Shown here piece after piece: positions 26,186 through 37,465 of a stretch of DNA of 64,000 bases. The position numbers were made by a program, and so were the translations under genes. Positions within the stretch are counted from its first letter, which is position 1. Each line of letters starts with the position of its first letter. The notes beneath the pieces are model-generated. The model was not told where the DNA came from and did not search any database. It worked only from the letters and a program-made list of their open reading frames with translations. Source of the DNA: Setophaga petechia (Eukaryota; Chordata; Aves; Passeriformes; Parulidae); the NCBI GenBank assembly GCA_024362935.1, contig JANCRA010000025.1:12922936-12986935 (forward strand), read 5' to 3'.

Positions 26186-29100
26186 AGAGGCGGCGGTGGG
26201 GCTCAGCCCCATTGTTCTGCAAGCGGCTGTGGGGCTGTCCAGGTGTCCTGATTTAAAGGCTGCTCCTTGAGACAGGAAATTGTATCTTGTTCTGAGGTTT
26301 ACTGTAATAAAGTACATAGTCCTGGGGGAATGTGCTGCTGGGCCCATGAATCACTTTATGGGCTGGCTGTTCTGACCTCAGCCCTGTGATTTATTCACGC
26401 CATACCGCAGCAGGAATGGCAAAAATGTGAGCGGTGCATGGTCCTCCCAGCCTCCCCCTTCCCAGCCAGATGGGCCTTGAACTGGGAGGCTGCCATAAAT
26501 CCATAAAGGTAGGTTTGCTCCTGGCTGCCAGTTCCACTTGTCCTGCCCACTCTGCCATGTGTCTGCTGGGGAATCCTCTTGCTGCTCAGGTGTTTCCTTC
26601 GTAGTTCTGTGGCCTTGTAGTTTCTCGTGTGAGAAGATGAAAAATCTCAGTGCAGTCATGGTGCTCCTAGCAGAAATAAGTGTGCAAGTTTTTGGTAATC
26701 CCCTTTTTCCTTTCAGTTAGCAATAAGCAACAAAAAAGGAAGAGACCTGACTGTTTCCAGCTCAGAATGTCACTGTTTTACAGATGTTACCAGATGTGCT
26801 CTTTAGTAAATAGTAGCATTTGCAATTACAGAGGTGGTTAAATGATGTGCTTTTGGTCAAATCACAAATGACAGCAGTGAAGAGCAGCTCCTGACTCTCA
26901 GCTCCACTAAGCCATGTTTCTATTCCAATTGACATTGTTTGTTTACATGTTTGGCATTTAGCAGTTGTTAGTTTTAAAATCTAGCACTTTCCTTTGGTGC
27001 TGGTCTTTCAGTTTTTTAAATATTTTTTGTGCATGAAACATCCTGATATTTGCTTGTAAATTCATTAGTCTGTACTCTTCAGAAGATGCTCAGAATTTTT
27101 ATTGATGTCCAAAGCACCTATTTCTTAAGGATAGCTTCAGGATTAAAAGTTGTCCATGTCTGACATGTTCATCCTGCCTTGCAGGTTTTTTTGCCCCTTT
27201 ATTTTTTTTATTTGCTTTCTTTTTTTAATAAAGTAGATAAAATTTAAACATCTTCAAATTCAACAAGATTTTTTTTGCAAGAAATTAACCTTGCCACATA
27301 TCTTAAATAAGTAGATACCAAATGATAATTCCTAAAAATTGTGCAACCAATTAAATTGTATAACCAATTTTACCAAAATAAACTTGATGTTTCTTAGAAG
27401 AAGATAGGGGAACTTTGATTTATCTAATATAGGCAGGTTTTCATGAGAGCCAGTTTCTTGTGTGATACAATCTGGTTTAATTCTGCTTTTCTTTCATAGT
27501 CTTGAAATTTGGAGGTTTAGTACTTTTTCTAAGATGCTAAGAGCTACATCTGTAAATTTATCTGTGATGGTTTCTTCAATAAGGCGGTTTGGGAGGGATT
27601 TTTGTTCAAATTACAGCATAAACAAAGCTTCAGATTTGTTCACTTGAAAAGGTGTTGGTTGCTAGAATGTGCTAAATTGAGGTTTTTCCAGCTTCCTCAC
27701 AAATTAATGACTTGCTCTCTCACTTTCTGTGTGTTGCTTAAGGTTCACATATTTGTGTCTCATTACAAAACAGGCAGTAACAGCTTACTTTGAGATGGTT
27801 GAGCTTCTCTTTATTTCAATAAAACTCTTTAGATCTATACATGAAAAAGGCTTTGACTTGGAGTGTATCATTACTGTGCTTAGCAGGAATCTGATAAAGG
27901 ATTGTCAAAGGTCTGTTTGCATGGTTTAGGTCAGGAGCAGAGTACACATGCTCAGTCTCTTAAACTTTTTACTGCATGCAGCTCTGGTTTCATCTCATGA
28001 AGAACAGGCACTGGATAGAGGTAAAAACAGAAATGAAGGTGGTAGGATGCTCCCTAGTTACTGTAGAATGCCAGTTGCTTCAAGCATCTGGGAAGTTATC
28101 CTCAAAACTCATCAGAAAATGCTGTAGTGCCCATTCAAAGAAATCTGCACTCAGGGACTGCAAGTAGCTACACCTGCTTTCAGACCCAGATCTGAAAAAG
28201 GAAATTAAATGAAACCTCCCAGGCCCCTTCTGCTGCAATTACAGAACTAAATATATCCAAATTTTATCCATAGCCCCTGACACCTGCTCCATTTCTGTCC
28301 TCAACCCTTTCAACAACTCCTGCTTGCTTAGAAACACTTTTTTTTGGCACTACTTAAGGAGCAGCCATTGGAGCTACCAGGAGCAGGAGGCAAAGTGATG
28401 CCTCAGTGTTTAATGAAACTGCTTCCAGCCTCTTTCTCCCCTGATGCTGCTATTCCTGTCCTTACCCAGACACTTGGCATTTCTTGTGCTCCTTTTATAA
28501 TCCCTTTTCTGGGCAGCAGCAGCAGCAACCAGAAAAAACTGAAATACAGATAAAGTTAGGGTTAGGAGGGAACAGAGATCAGCATTAGTGCTGCTGTTGT
28601 TACTACCACCAAAACCCAAATTCATCATTTGCAGAATTAATATAAAAAGGTCTGACCTTGAAGAAAATATTTCTTTTAAAAAAGCTTTTAAAATCTTTTC
28701 TTTTTAAAAATCAGACAAAGTGGTTCTGGAAGAGAAACTTGAACAAATGTTCAAAAGAACCCTCAGAGAAGAAGGAGTAGGAAGTTAGGCAAGGCACATC
28801 CAGGTTGGTGCTCAGATAGACAATAAATAATGAAGCAATCCATAGCTCTGATAAGAAAATTTGTTGAAATGCTACATATGGAAGAATATTTAGATATTTG
28901 TAAAAGAACAACAAAATGAAGTAGCTGTACACATCTGGTATGTAACATGAAACTGGATGTCGCAGGGATAACAGCAATTAGTGAGAAATAGATTAATATT
29001 CAGAGCTGAAATGTGGGTACAATTTATTCAGGAAAGCTAAAAATGAAAGCAATGGTGTTGTATATTAATTGTAATGGAGGTTTTGAGGAAATAAAAAGGA

Positions 29101-30132
29101 GTATAAATTATAGCATTGCTTTGAGGCAAAATAATGTAAGGATCATAAAAGTTACACAAAGAGTGGATGGTATCCTGCTATGGATTTTAGGCATAATGTT
29201 GTGTTAAATGTAAGTAATAATGGAGAAATGTGTTTTTGTCAGATATATCTGTTTATTGGATACAAATCAGAGAAACTGCCAGGCTTGTTAACTTAATAAT
29301 GACTAGCTCACCAAGATGTAATGGTGTGAGACTTCAGGATTGTAATAAGTAGTGATGACACTAGAGAAGAAATCATCACCAAAACTGACTTCAGCTGTAG
29401 TCATCACAAATTGATAAAACCTATATTCAAAGAAAAAAACCTATGCTAGAAAAGGGAAGTATTCCATTTCAAATTAATAGACTGAAAAATTGAGAGTATT
29501 ACATAGCAAGTGAATTGGTCAGAAGAACACAGGAGGTTCATGTAGAAGAAGCAGAGCATTTATTTAAAGCAAAAGTCCAAAACTATAAGGTCTTTGCATC
29601 CCAAACAAAAGGGGAAAAGTTTAAGAGAGTTACAAAGCTCTGTATCTGTATCCAAAAAGTGAATTGGCAGCAGCCTTAAAAATTGGTCAAGAGAAAGACA
29701 TTTAGGGAAAGCAGAAATTGTAGGAATAAAGTGAGAATTGTGAAAACTCGTGCTGAATGAGACCTACCAAAAGCAATAAAAATAAATAATAAATATTCTT
29801 TAGCCACTGCTACAAAAAGATCAGGAAAAAAAGTGGAACCACAATGCACTGAGAATCGGTGTAGTGTGAATATAGTTCCAAAACTAAGTTAATGCCTTTG
29901 CCTTGTTTTCCAGTGAGCTGATAAAATACAGAGGAAGGCAGGTATGATCACCTGTCAGAATGTCAGCTATGGAAATGAGAGAGATGCAGAAATGAGATAA
30001 ATTATACTCACCAGAAATGACATGGTAGTCATTTAGCAAGGAGGTAGATGCTTTATCAGTTTGATTTGAGTATAAAGACTGGATAATTTTCTTAAAACAA
30101 CTGTGTTATAAATCATGAGAGTTTTTCACTAA

Positions 30133-30176
30133 AATGAAAGAAATAGTGAATTAAATGAAATGAAAGAAATAGTGAA
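30133..30176. repeat. Short tandem duplication in A-rich DNA
   Basis: The block 'aaatgaaagaaatagtgaa' occurs twice about 24 bases apart, and 'tttcactaaatgaaa' echoes the flank just before it. A replication-slippage origin is likely. Confidence 0.65.
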
Positions 30177-30453
30177 TATTTCACTAAATGAAATAAATAA
30201 ATCATGACTAGAGTTTTTTACTTCTGTGATCAGAAGCCACAGTGAGATTGCAGTATTGCTGTCAAAGTTTGACTGATAAAGCTGAAATTTCTTCCTACCA
30301 TCTTTCAACCCAGGCCAGATTCACAAAGACATCAAGACAATTGTTTTCACTGTAGTAATTGTGGTTGTTTGATATGTTATAATCAGTGTGAATTCCATGA
30401 TTCATTTTCCATTCTTATGTTTTGGCAGTGCTGGCTGTGGCAGGGCAGGGTTT

Positions 30454-30509
30454 GACACTGTCACAGTGTCAGGAGGAGCTGCAGCTGGGCAGTTCCTGCA
30501 GGGAACTGC
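30454..30509. repeat. Two adjacent perfect hairpins
   Basis: GACACTG-tca-CAGTGTC spans 30454-30470. GCAGTTCC-tgcag-GGAACTGC spans 30489-30509. Both have perfect stems (7 and 8 bp) and sit 18 bases apart in a GC-rich patch of an AT-rich intron. They could be a structured element or a palindromic regulatory site. Confidence 0.6.
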
Positions 30510-30864
30510 AGGGATGAGGAACCTGCGGTCTGGTCTGGGTTCCTCATGTTTATTCAGGGTTTTAACTGGCTCCTCAGGCTGCAGGGATACCCAGCCAGTG
30601 GAGGGGCAGGAACCTGGAAATGGGAGGGCAGAACCATCTCTTGCCACAAGAGCCTGTCTTGTGTCAGCTTGAGCCGATTGTGAAACCGCATGCTAAGCTA
30701 GAGCTCAACCTGAACTTGACCATGTCCCAGGAAAAGAAATTGGAGCTGTCTTTCTTGTAAGGACAGTTTTCAAAAGCTGGTGGATGTATTCTGGTGGCCT
30801 CTGTTGCCTGGATGAAAAATATGCCTTGAGTTTGTGCTCTGTCTGCACTGCTGTAAAACTGCAG

Positions 30865-30933
30865 ATGAAGAACGAACGCCAATTTCAGGACTTCCTTCTC
30901 AGAAAAGCCAAATCTGGGGAGCTCAAGAGCCTT
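30865..30933 (+). other. Exon-like 69-bp segment with consensus splice signals (possible cryptic or poison exon)
   Basis: A pyrimidine-leaning tract ending actgcag precedes 30865 and a strong donor, ctt/gtaagtac, follows 30933. The segment is a multiple of three and open in its own frame (starting MKNERQFQDF). The intron is phase 2, so inclusion in ERC1 would put TGA at 30866-30868 in frame. Inclusion would therefore truncate the protein rather than extend it. No homology is recognised. Confidence 0.3.
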
Positions 30934-33900
30934 GTAAGTACTGCTGTCTCTCATCCACATTCTGCACTGAAGGCTGCTAAAGCAAAGAATGTTATCTTCA
31001 AAAAAATTCTACCCTTCATAGGGGACAAATCTCCCATGACATCAGGTGACAGGGTTGAAAGTTCCTTCTGCGATGTGCCATCTTGGGGAACTTCCCACTC
31101 TTCACAGGCACCCAGGGAAAGCTGATGGGCTCTCAGTTTAGCAGCTGTGACATGCAGCAGCCAGCTTTTCACTGAGCTATTCATCAATAAAAATAGCTCA
31201 GGAAATTAGTAGTGGGTTTGAAACTTCTCTGTGAAAGTGTTAGATTTTTTTCTAGATATGCTGGCAGACAGTCTAAGGCTGAGCTGCAGTTCTGAGTGCT
31301 CAGAGCTGAGACATGAGCAGGACTAGGAATTGCAAACTTTTACCTCTGGTGCCAAAGTGATAAAATTAAGATGGAAAGCTTAAGTACAAGAAGGGCTAAA
31401 ACATTGATGGAAGAGGTAATATAAAATATTTACAGGACTACTTGTGACTTTATCAAACATGTTGAGGGAAAGGACTTCTAAAAGCACTAGTTATCAATCC
31501 TAGTAAGGAGTTCTGTGATTCTAGACAATTGGGATGTTAGAGAAAAGATGTGTAGGAAAATCGAAAGATTTTATCAATATCTTTTTTTTAAAAAAAGGGC
31601 AGTAAAAGTGGTAATACTTCCGGTGTCATGGAATTCACATTGATTGTTATCACACCATTCTTATAATGGAAAATTAAAGGGACATCACTTTCATGACCAC
31701 ACAACTGTATTCACCAGGAGTTTGTATTTTTATCTTGTTTTCCACTTGTGGTCACATGTATGCAATGATATTGAGGAGGCAGTGGAAAGGTGTTCATTCA
31801 GAAAGCTTCAATTTGCTCTTGACAAAAAACTCTTGTTTTCATCTCATTTGGTTTGCTTGAATTCTCAATTTCTGTTTTGGTAGCTGTAAGAGCATAGACC
31901 AGAGATTAGAAAGGCTGCTGATGTACCAGCCAGGCCAGGCAAAGGTGATGTGCTGATTCAGGAGACAAGGACTGGAATGGAAGGAGTGTAGTGTTATCCC
32001 TTTTGACTGAAGATTTAAGGCTGTGCTTTGGAAATTAATTTGCCGTCTGAGGTTTGATTATTCCCAGCTGTAATTAAAAAAAGCAGGTAGTACCTATTGC
32101 CAAGTTAAATTTTTTTCCCACTCTCTTGCAGTAAGAGGCAGCTACTGTTTCTTTTGGACAAAAGTTTGCTCACTTTGGGATACTTCGAGCTGCATCTTAA
32201 ATGCTGCAGAAATTACAGCCAGTGCAGAATTTGGCAGTTGCATATTAAGTGAGTTATTCATCTGTTAGCATCATGAAATGTCATTCACTGGTATAATTGC
32301 CTTTTTCAAGGTTACTTTTTAAGAACCAAATCTTGATACCCAGAGCTCTGCAAGGACTGTCTCCTCCCTGTGAGGTACTAGAAGTCAGAGTTCCTTAATT
32401 TTCTGAGATGTTCTGTAACCAGTAAAAACAAAAAAGTGGGAAAGAATGTGGAGTTCAGAAGTACTGCTGTAGTGGTAGACACAGTTTATGATAGAGAGGA
32501 TGATGGAGCCAGGGCTTCTGGCCTGTTGAATCAGAGGTTTGGTGTCCTGTACTCCTAATTACATTTTAAGAGTTTATTGAGTGTGACCCTCCCAAACCCT
32601 GCCATTCTGCTAAACTCATGAAATTACTGCAGGCCATATCCCAATGCTTTTATGTTCTCAGCTGCTGCCTGTCTGTCAAGCTCTCATGACACTGCAGTGC
32701 TGTATCTGAATCTCTCTGCCTTGAGTTCTTTCTGTTGTTGTCACATCATGGGAGGGTTTTTAATTCATATGCAAATAATACAGTTCTTATTGTGAGGTGA
32801 TTCACCAGGGTAAGTCTTACAAACATCTCTGATAGGAAAGCATTAAAAGCTTTTAGCAGCATTTTCTGTAGGCTTGGAGTAAGTGCAGTGGACAAAAATC
32901 AGACAACCAGAACAAGTCCTGTCCAAGTGGCACCTCTGTCATTCTTTTGTGATTGATGCCCTCACCATGAGTAAACAGCTCATGGAACAGGAGAATCTTT
33001 GCTTGTGTACTAAAGGCACAACAGCCATAATTACAGTTCATCTTAATATGCAAGGATGAGAACGCTGGCAGCTTAATCATTGTTCATGGAAATGCAACAG
33101 TGTCTGTTGAAGGAACTGATGGGATTGCTATGAGCTTGTAGCTACCTGAGCTCTTCAAATTTGTGTCACTCTTTTAAATGCTTTAGTTTAATGGCAGTCA
33201 GAAGGAAAACAGATTTGATCCTATATTACAGCTAGGGCTGATGGAATAATCCCAGTTCTTCCATGGCATTAAAATCAAAGCTGCTGCTGATATCAATATT
33301 GCTTTCATATTATCTCATACACACGTTCAGAAATGCTCCAGATAGGAAGAAATTTCATAATTTGAAGTTAAATTTTATAGAACAATATATTTATAACATC
33401 TCTATATGGAATAAGTGTTCTCCCTGACATATGTAAGCATATTTTTTTAATGAATATGTATAGTTTTCATGTTTTGAAGCATCATTAATTCAGCACTGTT
33501 TGCAGCCTGTTATTCTTTCTAATTATACAACTGATAAATATTCCAGTGCCATGACCCTGGGAACAGTACTGCAAAGTACAAAACTGCTTTTTAAAGTTCT
33601 CCTCCTCTTGTGTTTTACCAAAAGGATTCTTCTTTATTGGGAAAGGGCTGTGAAGGAATTATGTAGTCATCTGAAACCAAGTGTCATAGAAACCCATTTG
33701 AAGACAGCTTGATTCTATTAATATTACTAATTAATAGCAGTGTAATAGTACACTGTTGCCCAGTTATCTTCCCCAAATCAGACATTTCTATTTAAGAGTT
33801 GAAGGAGACATGCATTTGCACACTATTCTTTATGTTTGTTATCAAATCTCTCTGCTCTACTGGCCTGTAACTATTCTGTGGTCATCTATTTTAAAAAGGC

Positions 33901-35061
33901 AAGCCCATCTTTCTTTACATTATTTTTTGAAGACTAAAAACAGAGCAAATTATGATATTGATCTTGAGATTTTATCTACCATTGTCTCTTAAGAATTAAA
34001 CCTATTAGTTTTGAACACCACTCCAGTCTGTATTGATCAAGATCCACATTCAGTGAAAGGCTTCAGTTTAAATAGAAAAAATTTATCTCCTTTTCTTTTG
34101 TCCAAATTGGAGTAAAACTGGAACCTGTTTTCAGTAGATTTTTCTATACTGTTGCCATTTCAGGTTTCCTTTGGTAGCATTCAGTCTGTCACAGGGTCTG
34201 CTCACCTCTCGTGAGGCATGCACAGCTCAGTTCAGGCTGCAGACCCTGCTGCAGTGCAGAGATAAATGGGCAGTTTGCCCCTGCTGATGCTGGTACAGCT
34301 ACACCAGTACCAGCATCTGAAATACCTGAATTAACTTTAGTGAACTGTGTCTGCTCAGTGACTCTGGCCCTAGCCAGCTTTTGAAAAGATCAGCATCCCT
34401 GGGTTGTGCAGCATGTTTTGCCTGCTTATGAGAACTTTTCAGGATCTCCCATGTTCTGAACTGAGGAGAAGCATTTTGCTGAAGAAGCCAAGCCTGTGGC
34501 AGTGCCTGAGCCTCCAGGACTGACTGCAGCCCTCCTGATGGATTGGTTTGTTCATGTGCTGCCACCACCATGCACACAGCAGCTCATTTTCTCCTTCTTG
34601 CCACATCACCTGTCTCCCAGCAAGTTCCTCTGGCCTCCCTGGGGATAAAGCTCTCAGGAAGGGAAATAAATCACTTTTGTAATGCTCTTCAATCAGAAAC
34701 CTTGTCTTTTGCTTGGTATTATGCCCTTTTTATTGCCTTGGAATCGTTTGGCAGTTGCAAGCTCCACTGAGAGCAATAACTTGCCACTACAGACTTGTCC
34801 CTTCCAGCAGAGCTGACAGTGACACCTGCCCTTCTCCCTCATGGAGCAGTTTATGTTTGCCTTGCTCAAGTAAAATATGCAGCTACAATGCACTTATCAC
34901 AGGGTATTTTTCTTTCTTTTGTTCAAACTTCACTTTGTTTCAGTTCCAGAAAACAGTCAGGAAACCACAATGGCTTTCACACCACTTCTTGACCAGCACC
35001 CTCATCTCACAGCACAGCACTGAAGTTTTGGCCAGTAGGAAATTCTTTTCTAAGACATGGC
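30934..35061. other. Intronic sequence with no recognised gene or repeat family
   Basis: AT-rich intron with short ORFs only. The one structured item is the inverted repeat at 34286-34317. The segment 34713-35102 has a 129-codon open frame without recognisable domains that runs into the LTR start. Confidence 0.55.
34286..34317. repeat. Perfect inverted repeat: 11-bp arms, 10-base loop
   Basis: GATGCTGGTAC (34286-34296) is the exact reverse complement of GTACCAGCATC (34307-34317), separated by agctacacca. It can form a cruciform or RNA hairpin. No transposon ends or target duplication are evident. Confidence 0.8.
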
Positions 35062-35566
35062 TGTGGTATTTTTCAGGGTCCCCCGTGGCAGGAAGGAAAT
35101 GATGAATCTTACTCTATGTTCTTAGAAGGCTAATTTATTCATTTTAATATTATATAATATATAATGTATAGTATGTTATATATTATATATATAATATAAT
35201 GTATAACATATTATATATTAAAATATAACATGTATTATATTATAGAATGCTATACTAAAACTATACTAAAGAATAGAGAAAGGATATTTACAGAAGACTT
35301 AACAAGATATTAATAAAAAACTCATGACTGCTTCTACAGTCCCGACACAGCTGGATGGTGATTAGTTATTAATTTAAAACAATTCACATTAAGCCAATGA
35401 AACAATCACCTGTTGGATAAACAATCTCCAAACTAGATTCCAAAGCAGCAAAACACAAGAGAAGCAAAATGAGATAATTATTGTTTTTATTTTTCTCTGA
35501 GGCTTCTCAACTACCCAGGAGAAGAAATCCTGGCGAAGGGATTTTTCAGAAAATATGACAGTGACA
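35062..35566. mobile_element. Solo LTR of a second endogenous retrovirus family, with an AT palindrome-rich tract
   Basis: The block starts near tgtggtatttttcagggtcc, contains 'ggcaggaaggaaatgatga', 'aaaactatactaaagaatag', 'gataattattgttttta' and 'tctctgaggcttctcaacta', and ends near atgacagtgaca. The combination matches an LTR family common in songbird genomes as I remember it. Inside, 35146-35250 is almost pure A/T with nested palindromes. No retroviral coding sequence flanks it. The flanks (catggc and catgat) are not a convincing target-site duplication. Strand is left open. Confidence 0.7.
35146..35250. repeat. AT-rich, palindrome-dense tract within the LTR
   Basis: Repeated tatataat/attatata words form many overlapping inverted repeats over about 105 bases with only a handful of G or C. 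Such tracts are prone to cruciform formation and length change. Confidence 0.85.
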
Positions 35567-37320
35567 CATGATGGCAAAGATTTTTTAGGAAAAAAGCAAA
35601 AAAAAAATTGACTGCTATCCATATCTCATTTTCCTGGCCTTGGGGTTTTCACTTAAGAAGCAGAGATGGGCAGAAAGGATTTGATTGCAGAAGGTGGATG
35701 GCTTGCACACTATTTGAGGCACCTCCAATTTCCATACCAGAGTAATGGCTCCACAGATAGAGTTGCGGAGATATTCTTGGCTCTGGTCCTGAATCATCAG
35801 CGAGGATTGTGGGGTTACTATTAAAAGAATAAGTGTTTCTTTATAATCAAAACAGATTACTCTAAAGAAAGTGAAAATGACCAGAGCTCCAAGCCAGCCT
35901 GTCTTTCCCAGGATACCGATAGCTGGAGAAAAGCAGAGGTCATGGATCATGTTCTGTCACTTCACCCTATTGGTATTTTTCATGTTTCAGGCAGACATCC
36001 AAAACTGGATACTTTTCCATAAAGCAAAAGCAGCAGAAACAAAATGGCAATAATAACATGCCCATTATCCATTGTTCCCACACCTACAGTATTGACACTA
36101 CATCTGGGAATCTGATGTGCACCTTTTCCTTTCTTTTACTCTTTGCCTCCATTAAGTCACCAGAATATTTGTATTTCTTCATAGCACAAATGTATTTAGA
36201 ATACTTTATGATTATCCTAATGTATCTTTAAAAATTTGCTTTACTTTATGGTATTGCATTTTGAAAGGGAAGCAATAATGTTTTTCTAGATAGGATCTAG
36301 GCAGGACCCAAGTACTCTCTACACTGGCTCTGTGAGATTTTTGATATGCTGGTATTTCATTTAAAGCAAGCTAACTCTCTTGGACTGTACAAGAAACACC
36401 TGTGTAAACCCAGAGAGAAATTCCACCTACAGAAAATCCATTGTGTAGTCCACTGTCCTGTCAGATGGTGAACAATTTTGTCTGTTGAAACACACCTTTT
36501 CCTCTTGAAATATGTGATTTCTTCCACTTTTTTGAGACAGTGGCTTAAATTTGGATTCTGATAATAAACTTCTTGATATTGAGTGCTGCAGTAAAACCTG
36601 AAGTGCATTTGCAATTTTATCTTTAGATTAAGTGTAGGTAAGAAATGTGTCATGTTCAGTTTGTCTCTCACCATCACTCCTGCATGATGCCATCTTTCAC
36701 ACCACCCCATGTTTAGGACCTCATTTTATGCCTTCTTTACAAGGTGATAAGAGGTGAGACAAACCAACACTACTGGGCAAGAAGACCAAGGTTTTCTCTG
36801 AAATCCTGTTGCAGATCACCAGCTAAAGATGAGAATTAAGGTGGAAGGATAGAAAAGGTTGTTTTCTCTAACATAATCAATCCTTTGGCTTCCTTTGAGA
36901 AGTGCTGTTTAACTGTTAGGGTGATTATCTTTGTCTCCTTTCCTCCCAGTATGTATAAAATGTTTCTGAATTCTATTTGTAAAGGTTTTCTGCTATGGGG
37001 AAGGAGCATGGGAAAATGTTCAACCAAAGTAATAATGAATGGTAGTTATTAAAAACTGAGAAGGTGAGTGCAGAAAAAGAACATAATGTATTTTTCTTAC
37101 CCTGTAAGCTGCAGTTTGAGATCAGCACAGTTTTTTACAGGGAGGTGTGTGTGTCTTGACTTGGTGTTCCACCAACAGACATGTAGCCCAGACAAAAATA
37201 TTTATTACTGCTTTTCAGAGTTGCACACTGGTACAGCATTTATAGTATGCTCAAATATTTGTAGAGGAGTCCTCTAAGTTTTGCAGGATAATAATGTAAT
37301 TAATTTGGGGTTTTTTTCAG
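35567..37320. other. Intron end before ERC1 exon 37321, nothing else recognised
   Basis: AT-rich intron with short ORFs only (for example 36357-36710 on the minus strand, no domain recognised). The last 60 bases provide the branch and pyrimidine region of the acceptor. Confidence 0.6.
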
Positions 37321-37465
37321 ACAAGAAGCCCTTCTTGCTGCCATTAGTGAAAAAGATGCCAACATTGCTCTGCTAGAGCTCTCATCCTCTAAGAAGAAGA
37401 CTCAGGATGAAGTGGCTGCCCTGAAACGGGAGAAGGACCGTCTTGTGCAACAGCTCAAGCAGCAG
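37321..37465 (+). CDS. ERC1: ERC1 internal coding exon (coiled-coil segment), partial gene
   Basis: This exon encodes 48 codons of ERC1/ELKS, a coiled-coil scaffold of the presynaptic active zone and of Rab6 vesicle docking sites. Its first base completes a codon split by the upstream intron (phase 2). The peptide then opens QEALLAAISEKDANIALLEL and runs through SSSKKKTQDEV to a basic/acidic heptad region ending LVQQLKQQ. That matches the late coiled coil of vertebrate ERC1 as I know it; ERC2 is close but I recall small differences around the SSSKKK segment. The acceptor is a T-rich tract ending tttttttcag and the donor is cag/gtgggt, so the exon closes in phase 0. No stop interrupts it. Flanking introns are at least 37.3 kb and 23.5 kb. 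The Asp after KKKTQ is, from memory, Glu in mammals. No start codon belongs here; upstream exons lie outside the window. Identity is from protein recognition, not a search. Confidence 0.95.

Larger units (their letters stand above)
26186..30864. other. Intronic sequence; AT-rich with an A-rich block
   Basis: A short CpG-containing stretch adjoins the minisatellite (to about 26230). From about 26940 to 27400 the DNA is strongly AT-rich. From about 28950 to 30200 the + strand is markedly A-rich with low complexity and scattered partial ORFs (for example 29013-29207), which might be a decayed retroelement, but I cannot assign a family. Small tandem and inverted repeats at 30133-30176 and 30454-30509 are noted separately. 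Confidence 0.5.
1..37320 (+). other. ERC1: ERC1 intron upstream of the first visible exon (3' part)
   Basis: The intron ends in a polypyrimidine tract and tttttttcag at 37320 and splits a codon after its second base. The preceding ERC1 exon, which should encode the segment around RRKHLEEVLEM, was not found, so the intron exceeds 37.3 kb. It is AT-rich and CpG-poor overall. Retroelements, the minisatellite and other local structures inside it are listed separately. Between them I find only short ORFs with no recognisable domain. Confidence 0.85.

Noticed and set aside
25262..26347. Minus-strand ORFs of 361 and 311 codons over the minisatellite
   Set aside because: They overlap in different frames, consist of Ser/Leu/Pro-rich repeats that mirror the DNA repeat, have no domain, signal or splice context, and lie within an ERC1 intron. 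The open frames follow from the stop-free repeat unit.
30784..31125. 113-codon + strand ORF as an independent gene
   Set aside because: Its start has no promoter context and its sequence shows no domain. Only the splice-bracketed 69-bp part is worth keeping as a possible cryptic exon.
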